Assembly (NCBI GenBank): GCA_036985875.1
Contig: BTQM01000015.1
Coordinates: 1 to 16,438 of the forward strand
DNA from: BTQM01 sp036985875
GTDB taxonomy: Bacteria; Patescibacteriota; Minisyncoccia; Phycocordibacterales; UBA1539
Reading direction: 5' to 3'
Length of the DNA: 16,438 nucleotides
The translations under genes and the position numbers were made by a program. The notes beneath the pieces are model-generated. The model did no database searches and was not told the origin of the DNA. It worked only from the letters and a program-made list of their open reading frames with translations. Below, one piece after another: positions 6,069 through 11,863 of the stretch (the first letter of the stretch is position 1; each line of letters starts with the position of its first letter).

Positions 6069-6097
6069 ATACTACTCTGGCGCCTCCCACATGTCAA
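6069..6097 (-). promoter_or_regulatory. Promoter of the two-helix membrane protein gene
   Basis: A perfect TTGACA (6097-6092), a 17-base spacer and TAGTAT (6074-6069). Predicted start near 6062, leaving a 35-base leader with AAGGAG. The -35 box abuts the heptad-repeat element. Confidence 0.8.
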
Positions 6098-6099
6098 AC

Positions 6100-6220
6100 C
6101 CATAACTTGTAACGTGCAACCTGTAACTTGTAACGTTCAAACTCCGCCTGCGGCGGAGTTTGAGAAATTATGCGTTAAGAGCTTAAAAGAAAGTTATAAG
6201 TTTCGTGTTGCAGGTTACAG
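6100..6220. repeat. Heptad-repeat inverted element with central GC palindrome
   Basis: The left arm (6100-6134) is five head-to-tail heptads of consensus YTGTAAC (variants CATAAC, TTGTAAC, GTGCAAC, CTGTAAC, TTGTAAC). The right arm (6193-6220) is four heptads of the reverse complement (GTTATAA, GTTTCGT, GTTGCAG, GTTACAG). Between them is a perfect hairpin AACTCCGCC-TGC-GGCGGAGTT (6140-6160). The arms can pair imperfectly heptad by heptad. The right arm begins 6 bases past the cca stop, so it forms the 3' end of the cca transcript. Confidence 0.75.
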
Positions 6221-6226
6221 ATTGCC

Positions 6227-7699
6227 TTACTTTACCCAATGGCGTTTGCGGATCTCTGCCACCTCTTTCGCCTCTTTTTCCTCTTTTACTTCTTTTCCTT
6301 TTTCGCCAAGTTTTTTTAATTCAGTGCCCGGCAGCCCCGCTAATTCTTTTGAGCGTTTCACGAGAAACTTTTCTGTATTTCTATCTGGATCATCAAGCAC
6401 TTCTTCAAGGATGGCGTGCAGTATGAGCCCGATCTTGGGTCCCGGCGTTTCCCGTGTAACCTCCATTATTTTATCCCCGTCAATTTTAAGCATTTGCACG
6501 GAAACAGGCGCCCTCATGGCTTCTTCTATCATCGCTTCGTATTTTCGGAGGCGATACGGCGTTTCCTTGGGTCTCCCCATGCCGATCCTGTCGCACGCAC
6601 GCACTTTCATCAAGTCCCAGACGTGTTCCGGTCCTACGTTGCGCACGATGCGCCGGACGGCCGAAAGGGTGATCTTCTCTACATCAGAGAAAAAGAGGTG
6701 GTATCGCACAAGTTTTGACACCACATCAACGATTTTTTTTGGAAACTTCAACCGCTCCAGTGTTTTTCGTGAAACCCTTCCCCCAACCACGTCATGCCCG
6801 TAAAATGTCCAGTCTTTCTTTTCTTTTGACCATCTCCGTGTGTGTGGTTTTGCAACGTCGTGAAGTAGCGCTGCAAGTCTCACATGAAACGACCAGTTCC
6901 TATCTGCGGCGTGTTGAAGCGCTCGCAGGTTGTGTTCCCATACGGTATATATATGGTCGCCATTTTGTTTTATGCCTACCCCCTCCTCTATTTCAGGGAT
7001 TATGTACGGCAGAATATGAAGCGTTCGCGTGAGAGCAATACCATCCAAGGGATGATCGGACATGATGATCTTTATAAATTCATCTCTAATACGCTCTTTT
7101 GAAATATTTACGAGCGTTGGAGCCAGTTTTTTAATCGATTCTTTTGTTTCCGTGTTAATCGTGAAACCAAGTTCCGTGGCAAGCCGAACCGCACGGAGTA
7201 TTCGGAGACCATCTTCCGAGAATCTTTCTTTCGGCTTCCCAACCGTTCGAATAACTTTGTCCTTTATATCGTCCTGCCCGCCATAAAAGTCAATAGTTTG
7301 TCCTTTAGAGACATGGTACGCGATGGCATTTATTGTGAAGTCTCTTCGTTTGAGATCATCTTCCAGACTATCGCTGAAGTGCACCTCGTCCGGCCTCCTT
7401 CCATCGGTGTACTTTCCCTCAATGCGGAAAGGCGTGATCTCAACAACTTTCAATGTCTCATCTGAAACATTTTCATTCACTACGCCCACCGTTCCGTACT
7501 CGTTTTCATAAAAACTTTTTTCAAAAAGTTTCATTATATCTGCCGGTTTTGCGCTTGTGGTGACATCCCAATCTTTTGGTTTTTGCCCGCGGATCATATC
7601 TCGTACACATCCACCAATAAGATAGGCCTCAAAACCAGCCTTTTCCAGCGTTTCTGTTATATGTGAAACTTCTTTTGGTATGGCAAAAGGTGCTTTCAT
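6227..7699 (-). CDS. cca: CCA tRNA nucleotidyltransferase with HD domain
   Basis: Adds or repairs the 3'-CCA of tRNAs using CTP and ATP. The 490-residue protein is class II: the nucleotidyltransferase head has YLIGGCVRD (26-34), the metal-binding DWDV (D43, D45) and KRRDFTINA (117-125), followed by the neck with RILRAVRLATEL (166-177). A C-terminal HD domain carries LLHDVAKP (H280, D281), as in the phosphohydrolase-containing bacterial enzymes. The last 30 or so residues are highly charged (KEVKEEKEAKEV), likely a helical tail. The ATG at 7699 fits the family start. TACAAT (7714-7709) ends 9 bases before it, predicting a leader of about 3 bases and no Shine-Dalgarno sequence. None of the four tRNAs here encodes CCA, so this enzyme is essential for their use. 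It is divergent from tRNA-Arg. Confidence 0.96.
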   Translation of the reverse strand: MKAPFAIPKEVSHITETLEKAGFEAYLIGGCVRDMIRGQKPKDWDVTTSAKPADIMKLFEKSFYENEYGTVGVVNENVSDETLKVVEITPFRIEGKYTDGRRPDEVHFSDSLEDDLKRRDFTINAIAYHVSKGQTIDFYGGQDDIKDKVIRTVGKPKERFSEDGLRILRAVRLATELGFTINTETKESIKKLAPTLVNISKERIRDEFIKIIMSDHPLDGIALTRTLHILPYIIPEIEEGVGIKQNGDHIYTVWEHNLRALQHAADRNWSFHVRLAALLHDVAKPHTRRWSKEKKDWTFYGHDVVGGRVSRKTLERLKFPKKIVDVVSKLVRYHLFFSDVEKITLSAVRRIVRNVGPEHVWDLMKVRACDRIGMGRPKETPYRLRKYEAMIEEAMRAPVSVQMLKIDGDKIMEVTRETPGPKIGLILHAILEEVLDDPDRNTEKFLVKRSKELAGLPGTELKKLGEKGKEVKEEKEAKEVAEIRKRHWVK

Positions 7700-7708
7700 T
7701 GCAGACTC

Positions 7709-7714
7709 ATTGTA
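7709..7714 (-). promoter_or_regulatory. Candidate cca -10 box, near-leaderless
   Basis: TACAAT read leftward, 9 bases before the ATG of cca. No good -35 box is visible at 16-18 bases. Confidence 0.4.
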
Positions 7715-7753
7715 GCGTATTTTCTTATTGTGCGGTAGTATGTGGTGAAGTAT

Positions 7754-7825
7754 GCCCCTGTGGTGAAATGGATATCACAACGGTCTTCGGAACCGTCGTT
7801 CCGGGTTCAAGTCCTGGCGGGGGCA
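7754..7825 (+). tRNA. tRNA-Arg (UCG)
   Basis: The acceptor GCCCCTG pairs with CGGGGGC (one T-G). The D-stem is GTGA/TCAC. The anticodon stem ACGGT/ACCGT carries loop CTTCGGA, giving anticodon TCG. The T-arm is CCGGG-TTCAAGT-CCTGG. The discriminator is A and CCA is not encoded. It reads CGA and probably other CGN codons. Confidence 0.95.
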
Positions 7826-7833
7826 CAAAGAAA

Positions 7834-7861
7834 TTGTAAAAATCAGCGTATTGAGTATAAT
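7834..7861 (+). promoter_or_regulatory. Promoter of tRNA-Gly (GCC)
   Basis: TTGTAA (7834-7839), 16-base spacer, perfect TATAAT (7856-7861). Predicted start near 7868, about 14 bases before the mature tRNA. Confidence 0.65.
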
Positions 7862-7881
7862 ATTTTTTGTACTCCTCACTT

Positions 7882-7952
7882 GCGGGTATAGTTTAGTGGT
7901 ATGACACGTCCTTGCCAAGGATGAGACGGGAGTTCGATTCTCCCTACCCGCA
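7882..7952 (+). tRNA. tRNA-Gly (GCC)
   Basis: The acceptor GCGGGTA/TACCCGC is fully paired. The anticodon stem CGTCC/GGATG carries loop TTGCCAA, giving anticodon GCC. The T-arm is GGGAG-TTCGATT-CTCCC. Discriminator A, no encoded CCA. Confidence 0.96.
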
Positions 7953-7957
7953 CAAGA

Positions 7958-7988
7958 AAGCCGCCTCCAAATTATTTGAAGGCGGCTT
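7958..7988 (+). terminator. Hairpin after tRNA-Gly (GCC), possible terminator
   Basis: AAGCCGCCT (7958-7966) pairs with AGGCGGCTT (7980-7988). No T-run follows, so termination would be weak or factor-dependent. Confidence 0.4.
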
Positions 7989-8076
7989 AGAAGACGCAAA
8001 AGAGCGCTCTGTTTAACGCCCATACAGCGTTGGGTCATTGATCAGAGGACAAGGCTTTAAAGAGGGGAACAGGCCT

Positions 8077-8115
8077 GCCCCGGCACCCCCGCCTACGGCG
8101 GGATGGTGTCGGGGC
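8077..8115. repeat. 39-base extended GC hairpin
   Basis: The outer stem is 8077-8087 with 8105-8115 (one G-T pair), and the inner stem CCCGCC-TAC-GGCGGG (8088-8102), with a 2-base bulge. It lies in the gap between tRNA-Gly and the deoxyribosyltransferase-like gene. It belongs to the recurrent CCGCC/GGCGG hairpin class of this window. Confidence 0.65.
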
Positions 8116-8202
8116 TAGATGTTTTCAGGGTGTATATTGATAAAAAAAGTAAAATAGTGTTTACTGCTTATAGATTGGTGCGAGTTTTAAGGAGACAGAA
8201 TG

Positions 8203-8655
8203 ATGAAAATAGTATACGCGCACGAAAAACCAAACAGTGTTCCTTCACAAAGTATTTTTTTAGCAGGACCAAGTCCGCGCGATGAAGATCATTACGACTG
8301 GAGACCTACTGCTCTTGAAATTTTGGAGAACATGGGTTTCAGGGGGAATGTTTTTGTTCCGTTGCCCCGAGACGGACAGTGGGCTCCCAACTATGATTCC
8401 CAAGTGGAATGGGAACTAACATATTTGGAGGTGGCTTCTGTTATTGTCTTCTGGATACCACGAGACCTTGATACACTTCCTGCATTTACTACAAATGTTG
8501 AGTTTGGAATGTACGTAAAATCCGGCAAGATCATCCTTGGTTTCCCAAAAGATGCGCCAAAAATGCGTTATCTGGCTTATGTCGGAAAGAAAAATAGCAT
8601 ACCCATATTCCATTCACTTGAAAAAACCCTAAGAGGGGCGGTTGAGCACGCGTAG
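8203..8655 (+). CDS. Nucleoside 2-deoxyribosyltransferase-like protein
   Basis: The 150-residue protein fits the nucleoside 2-deoxyribosyltransferase-like superfamily (the Nuc_deoxyrib_tr_2 type). SIFLAGPSPR (17-26) is the phosphate/nucleoside loop, followed by DWRPTALEIL, GNVFVPLPRDG, a conserved Trp-rich QVEWELTYLEVASVIVFWIPRD, and TTNVEFGMYVKSGKIILGFP with the probable catalytic Glu. Family members exchange or hydrolyse the base of deoxynucleosides or modified nucleosides; the substrate here cannot be told. AAGGAG (8189-8194) lies 8 bases before the ATG at 8203 and 5 before the ATG at 8200, so 8203 is favoured slightly. It is one of the few genes here with a strong Shine-Dalgarno sequence. 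A strong terminator follows directly, so it is a single-gene unit. Confidence 0.85.
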   Translation: MKIVYAHEKPNSVPSQSIFLAGPSPRDEDHYDWRPTALEILENMGFRGNVFVPLPRDGQWAPNYDSQVEWELTYLEVASVIVFWIPRDLDTLPAFTTNVEFGMYVKSGKIILGFPKDAPKMRYLAYVGKKNSIPIFHSLEKTLRGAVEHA

Positions 8656-8671
8656 CACCAACCAGTAAACC

Positions 8672-8703
8672 AGTACTGTGGCAAAAGGCCACAGTACTTT
8701 TTT
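8672..8703 (+). terminator. Intrinsic terminator of the deoxyribosyltransferase-like gene
   Basis: AGTACTGTGGC (8672-8682) pairs perfectly with GCCACAGTACT (8688-8698), loop AAAAG, followed by a run of six T (8698-8703). Confidence 0.93.
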
Positions 8704-9077
8704 GTAAAATTAGAATCTCAGAGATTATTGACACGCCAGAGCACGAAAAGTTTCCTAAGTATGCAGGCAGGGAGAAAGAGACAAAAACAGTCCTTTATCG
8801 TATAATCCAACATAATTTCTAAAAATAAAGTCTTTTTACCTAAAAATAAGGGCAAAATAGCGGAAAACTGTGGATAACTTTGTGGATATGTGTATAAAAG
8901 ACGGACATTGTTTGTCTTAAAGAGGTCAAATGAAAGTGTCCTTATCGTCTAGAATATGGCTTAGAATAACGCTATTTTTGTATATTTTACTCTAAATACC
9001 AAATGTCTTAATGAGAACAGAAGAAATGTTTCCTAGGAAACATAAAAAACGTTACATATGAAACTTTTTTAAAAGAA
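8704..9077. other. AT-rich gap with tandem DnaA-box-like motifs
   Basis: No gene is visible. A promoter-like pair GAGACA-17-TATAAT reads rightward at 8778-8806 and would start an RNA near 8813. The related runs CTAAAAATAAAG (8818) and CTAAAAATAAGG (8840) sit in A/T-rich DNA. They are followed by TGTGGATAA (8869-8877) and TGTGGATAT (8881-8889), 12 bases apart in the same orientation, matching the DnaA box complement TGTGGATAA. A perfect 18-bp palindrome ATGTTTCCTAGGAAACAT lies at 9026-9043. It could be an origin-like region, a DnaA-regulated leader, or the long leader of yraN. Confidence 0.5.
9026..9043. promoter_or_regulatory. 18-bp perfect palindrome upstream of yraN
   Basis: ATGTTTCCTAGGAAACAT is fully self-complementary and ends 34 bases before the yraN start. 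It could be an operator. It has no sequence match with the palindrome upstream of the NYN gene beyond size. Confidence 0.4.
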
Positions 9078-9470
9078 ATGCCACAGACGAACAAGCAAAA
9101 AGTAGGAAAGATCGGTGAAGATATTGCGTGTAAATTCCTTGTAAAACGAGGATTTGAGGTGGTGGGGAGGAATTATTGGAAAAAGTGGGGTGAGATAGAC
9201 ATTATTGCTAGGAAGAGGGGCACAACTCACTTTGTGGAAGTAAAGACGGTTTCTTGTGAAAATTTACAGAATGTTTCTCATGATTCCTATAGACCAGAGG
9301 AAAATATTCACCCCCGGAAACTTAAAAGACTCTCACGGACAATTCAAACATACTTGCTCGAAAAGAATATTGCCGAGGATGCGGATTGGCAGTTTAATGC
9401 TGTGGTGGTGTTCCTTGACCGGCGTGCAAAAATAGCAAGGATGCGGTTTTTGGAGAACATAATTTTGTAG
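9078..9470 (+). CDS. yraN: YraN/UPF0102 family endonuclease-like protein
   Basis: The 130-residue protein has the UPF0102 fold of the restriction-endonuclease-like superfamily: KVGKIGEDIACKFLVKRGFEVVGRNY (8-33), then GEIDII (38-43, D41) and HFVEVKT (51-57, E54 and K56). This is the D-ExK arrangement of PD-(D/E)XK nucleases. A basic segment HPRKLKRLSRTIQTYLLEKN follows, as in the family. The biochemical role is poorly known; a Holliday-junction-related or DNA-processing activity is suggested by the fold only. A weak AAAAGAA precedes the ATG at 9078. It is followed closely by tRNA-Pro with its own promoter. Confidence 0.9.
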   Translation: MPQTNKQKVGKIGEDIACKFLVKRGFEVVGRNYWKKWGEIDIIARKRGTTHFVEVKTVSCENLQNVSHDSYRPEENIHPRKLKRLSRTIQTYLLEKNIAEDADWQFNAVVVFLDRRAKIARMRFLENIIL

Positions 9471-9484
9471 ACAGGTTCTAAGAG

Positions 9485-9512
9485 TTGGACTTTTATCCAA
9501 ATGTGTTAGGAT
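9485..9512 (+). promoter_or_regulatory. Promoter of tRNA-Pro
   Basis: TTGGAC (9485-9490), 16-base spacer, TAGGAT (9507-9512). Predicted start near 9519, 21 bases before the tRNA. Confidence 0.55.
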
Positions 9513-9539
9513 AGCGGAGTGTTTGTCGGATATTTGTAA

Positions 9540-9610
9540 CGGGGCGTAGCATAGTGGTAGTGTACTCGGTTTGGGACCGAGCGGTCCGAGTTCGATTCTC
9601 GGCGCCCCGA
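9540..9610 (+). tRNA. tRNA-Pro (UGG)
   Basis: The acceptor CGGGGCG/CGCCCCG is fully paired. The D-stem is GCAT/GTGT with G-T pairs. The anticodon stem CTCGG/CCGAG carries loop TTTGGGA, giving anticodon TGG. The T-arm is CCGAG-TTCGATT-CTCGG. Discriminator A, no encoded CCA. Confidence 0.96.
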
Positions 9611-9816
9611 AAGAACAAAGTGAATAAGAGGTGTGTCGGGAATCGAACCGGAAGGGGGTTCCGCCAAAGGCGGACAGGCGGGGAAACACTTGTTTCCCCG
9701 TGGAGGAAGGCAACGATCCGCCAGCCGGCGGAGAGTGTCGGACAGCAGTGCAGGGAGGCGATAGCCGAGTCGTGAAACCGTGGGTTTCCGAGGAGTGAGA
9801 TATCTCGGCGCCCCGA
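9611..9816. other. GC-rich segment bounded by a duplicate of the tRNA-Pro 3' end
   Basis: TCTCGGCGCCCCGA, the last 14 bases of tRNA-Pro (9597-9610), recurs exactly at 9803-9816. CCGAGT, the start of the T-arm, recurs at 9765-9770, so the copy looks like a T-arm with about 30 extra bases in its loop, including the hairpin GAAACC-GTG-GGTTTC. Read leftward, 9632-9651 resembles a different tRNA T-arm (TCCGG-TTCGATT-CCCGA, one mismatch) plus CACACCT. Three hairpins lie between: TCCGCC/GGCGGA twice and GGGGAAAC/GTTTCCCC. No coding sequence. It may be a remnant of tRNA-targeted integration or a tRNA-derived repeat. Confidence 0.55.
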
Positions 9817-9971
9817 TTGAATGAAGTGAAGCGAAAATAAGGGCCAAGCTGGAAAACTGTTCTTATCCCCAAAAGCGATTTTTTGCTGTTGCACACCCCG
9901 ATTATTATGGGTATGATAAGGGCATACTATCGTGTGCGCGATGTCGCAATATTATTACACAAGAAAACAAC

Positions 9972-10376
9972 ATGGCAGAAGGTGGAAACAAACGGAAAAT
10001 ACTTATTGTAGAGGATGATAAATTTTTGAGGGAACTTCTCGTACGCAAATTATTTGCGGCGGGCTTTGAGGTTGAGAGCGCAATTGATGCCACCGCGGCG
10101 TTTGAGATCCTAAAAGAAAAAAAGCCGCAGATCGTGCTTTTGGATCTTCTTCTGCCCGGGGAAGACGGCTTTTCTATACTGGGGAAGATCAGAGAATCCG
10201 CGGAAACGACATCGTTGCCTGTCATTGTTCTCTCCAACTTGGGACAAAAAGAGGACATAGACAAAGCGCTCTCTTTGGGCGCGACTGACTTTATGGTGAA
10301 GGCGAATTTCACACTGGATGAAATCATTGAAAAAGTAAACAACCTGCTGGGTAAAGGGAAAACGGCGGCATCTTAG
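9972..10376 (+). CDS. Single-domain response regulator (CheY-like receiver)
   Basis: The 134-residue protein is one receiver domain: KILIVEDDKFLRELL (acidic pocket D15/D16), VLLDLLLPGEDGF with the phospho-acceptor D58, VIVLSN with the switch Ser at 88, and DFMVKANFTLDEI with the conserved K110. There is no output domain; the C-terminus is a short GKGKTAAS tail. Such stand-alone receivers act through protein contacts or phosphorelays. No histidine kinase is in the window, so its partner is unknown. The ATG at 9972 has no clear Shine-Dalgarno sequence. It lies 79 bases before the MscS gene on the same strand with no terminator hairpin between, so co-transcription is possible. Confidence 0.93.
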   Translation: MAEGGNKRKILIVEDDKFLRELLVRKLFAAGFEVESAIDATAAFEILKEKKPQIVLLDLLLPGEDGFSILGKIRESAETTSLPVIVLSNLGQKEDIDKALSLGATDFMVKANFTLDEIIEKVNNLLGKGKTAAS

Positions 10377-10455
10377 GTCACCACTTTTCCCTACTTTTTC
10401 TTTTAAGACATGCTTTAAGGCAACCAGCCAACTTTTCTGTTCAAAGTTCTATATC

Positions 10456-11523
10456 ATGCTTGAAGATATTATGACACTTGAGGTGTGGGACTACTCCCTT
10501 GCCGGCAATACAGTAGGTGATCTTGCTATCGCACTGGCGGCCTTTTTTGTCTTCCTCGGCGTCTTCAAAGTGTTTCAGGTCATGGTTTTGAGGCGTCTGG
10601 AAAAGCTTGCCGAGAAGACAGAAACCGATATTGACGATACGCTCGTTTCTATCGTGCGAAGTCTTCGCCCCCCGTTCTATTCTTTCTTGGCGTTTTACGC
10701 CGCCCTCTACTTTTTGGTATTGGGGAATACTCTCAAAAAAGCTATTGATGTTGTTCTGGTCGTATGGATAGTGGTTCAAATTGTAATTGCCACGCAGATA
10801 CTCATTGACTATATTGTGCGCAAGAGGTTTTCCGGCGAAGGTGCGGAAGACGGGACAAAAGGCGCCGTGTCGTTTATCAGCGGACTTTTGAAAGCAACAC
10901 TATGGGTGATCGGCGGCATGCTCGTACTTTCCAATCTTGGCATAAATATCAATTCTCTCATTGCCGGTCTTGGTATTGGCGGCATTGCGATCGCGTTTGC
11001 CTTGCAAAACATTCTGGGCGACTTGTTTTCCTCGTTCGCAATTCATTTTGACAAGCCGTTTCGTGTGGGTGACTTCATTGCAGTCGGAAATTATAAAGGA
11101 ACGGTGGAGAAGATAGGAATTAAAACAACACGCATCCGCTCTACGATGAGCGAGGAGATCGTTATTTCAAATACCGAACTAACATCCACGAGTGTGCAGA
11201 ATTACGGCAAGATGAAAGAGCGAAGAAACGTGTTTACATTGGGGATTACTTATGAAACGCCGATAGAAAAGATAAAAAAAGTGCCGCAGGTTGTGAGAGA
11301 AGCAATCGAATCAACGAAATTAACTCGTTTTGACCGTGTACACTTCAGTACTTTCGGCGATTCATCGCTCAACTTTGACGTTTCTTATTATGTGCAATCA
11401 AGCGATTACTCTACGTTTATGGATGTGAAACAGGAAATAAATATCAAAATAATGGAGGCGTTTGAGAGCATGGGCGTTGCGATGGCGTATCCTACAAGGA
11501 CGGTGTATGTGAATAAGGAGTAG
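10456..11523 (+). CDS. mscS: MscS-family mechanosensitive channel
   Basis: Small-conductance mechanosensitive channel that releases solutes on membrane tension. The 355-residue protein has several N-terminal membrane helices: about residues 16-40, 72-92, 94-116 and 136-158. Next is the pore-lining helix INSLIAGLGIGGIAIAFALQNILGD, whose Gly/Ala packing is typical of TM3. The beta domain follows with FRVGDFI, GTVEKIGIKTTRIR and the NTELTSTSVQNY signature, then a C-terminal alpha/beta domain ending in AYPTRTVYV. It is somewhat longer than E. coli MscS (286) because of the extra N-terminal helices. The ATG at 10456 has no clear ribosome binding site; an internal ATG at 10486 (residue 11) is possible. 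A terminator follows. Confidence 0.95.
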   Translation: MLEDIMTLEVWDYSLAGNTVGDLAIALAAFFVFLGVFKVFQVMVLRRLEKLAEKTETDIDDTLVSIVRSLRPPFYSFLAFYAALYFLVLGNTLKKAIDVVLVVWIVVQIVIATQILIDYIVRKRFSGEGAEDGTKGAVSFISGLLKATLWVIGGMLVLSNLGININSLIAGLGIGGIAIAFALQNILGDLFSSFAIHFDKPFRVGDFIAVGNYKGTVEKIGIKTTRIRSTMSEEIVISNTELTSTSVQNYGKMKERRNVFTLGITYETPIEKIKKVPQVVREAIESTKLTRFDRVHFSTFGDSSLNFDVSYYVQSSDYSTFMDVKQEINIKIMEAFESMGVAMAYPTRTVYVNKE

Positions 11524-11533
11524 GCGTATCCTC

Positions 11534-11562
11534 AAAAAGCCGCGATGATATCGTGCTTTTTT
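11534..11562 (+). terminator. Intrinsic terminator of the MscS gene
   Basis: The inner stem CGCGAT-GAT-ATCGTG (11541-11555, one G-T) is extended by AAAAAG/CTTTTTT around one mismatch, ending in a T-run 11-39 bases after the stop. Confidence 0.75.
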
Positions 11563-11588
11563 GTGCTCGTACTCCCCTGTGTTAAAAG

Positions 11589-11617
11589 TTGTGGAAATCG
11601 GGAATTCAGTGTATCTT
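11589..11617 (+). promoter_or_regulatory. Candidate promoter of tRNA-Gly (UCC)
   Basis: TTGTGG (11589-11594), 17-base spacer, TATCTT (11612-11617); the tRNA starts 22 bases later. Confidence 0.4.
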
Positions 11618-11638
11618 TTAATGGAACATTGTCAGTAT

Positions 11639-11709
11639 GCGGGTGTAGTTTAGTGGTAGAATGACTGCCTTCCAAGCAGTAGACGGGAGTTCGATTCTCC
11701 CCACCCGCA
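11639..11709 (+). tRNA. tRNA-Gly (UCC)
   Basis: The acceptor GCGGGTG/CACCCGC is fully paired. The anticodon stem ACTGC/GCAGT carries loop CTTCCAA, giving anticodon TCC. The T-arm GGGAG-TTCGATT-CTCCC is identical to that of tRNA-Gly (GCC) at 7882. Discriminator A, no encoded CCA. Confidence 0.96.
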
Positions 11710-11713
11710 CAAA

Positions 11714-11743
11714 CAGACATTTCTCGCGCGCAAAGTGTATAAT
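11714..11743 (+). promoter_or_regulatory. Candidate promoter of the polytopic membrane protein gene
   Basis: CAGACA (11714-11719), 18-base spacer, perfect TATAAT (11738-11743). A start near 11750 would put the hairpin at 11752-11777 at the very 5' end of the transcript. Confidence 0.5.
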
Positions 11744-11751
11744 TTCTGCAC

Positions 11752-11777
11752 AACAAACTGCCGAAAGGCAGTTTGTT
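11752..11777 (+). promoter_or_regulatory. 5'-terminal hairpin with GAAA tetraloop
   Basis: AACAAACTGCC (11752-11762) pairs perfectly with GGCAGTTTGTT (11767-11777) around a GAAA (GNRA) tetraloop. It sits just after a TATAAT box, so it may cap the mRNA 5' end and stabilise it. It could instead end the tRNA-Gly transcript, but only TTG-TTT follows. Confidence 0.55.
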
Positions 11778-11863
11778 TGATCGTTTTCTATATGGAATGG
11801 TGGGGCGTGCAAAGCAAAAAGTTCTTTACGCCATACTAGATAAGGGATATCATTACGAATGTG

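Noticed and set aside
6100..6220. CRISPR-like array from the heptad repeats
   Set aside because: Units are 7 bases without spacers and invert in the middle; no cas genes are nearby.
5931..6803. 290-codon rightward open frame
   Set aside because: It runs antisense to the small membrane protein, the heptad-repeat element and the 3' part of cca, and has no family features or ribosome binding site.
7775..8038. Leftward open frame over two tRNAs
   Set aside because: Antisense tRNA translation artefact (GRENRTPV-type peptide).
8704..9077. Main chromosomal origin
   Set aside because: Only two DnaA-like boxes and no dnaA/dnaN/rpmH neighbours; kept as a weaker finding.
9611..9816. tmRNA or a complete second tRNA
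   Set aside because: No paired acceptor stem or tag-peptide frame could be assembled on either strand.
9333..9896. Leftward open frames across tRNA-Pro and the GC-rich segment
   Set aside because: They read through the antisense of a tRNA (giving the familiar NRTRTA-type false peptide) and of hairpins; not coding.
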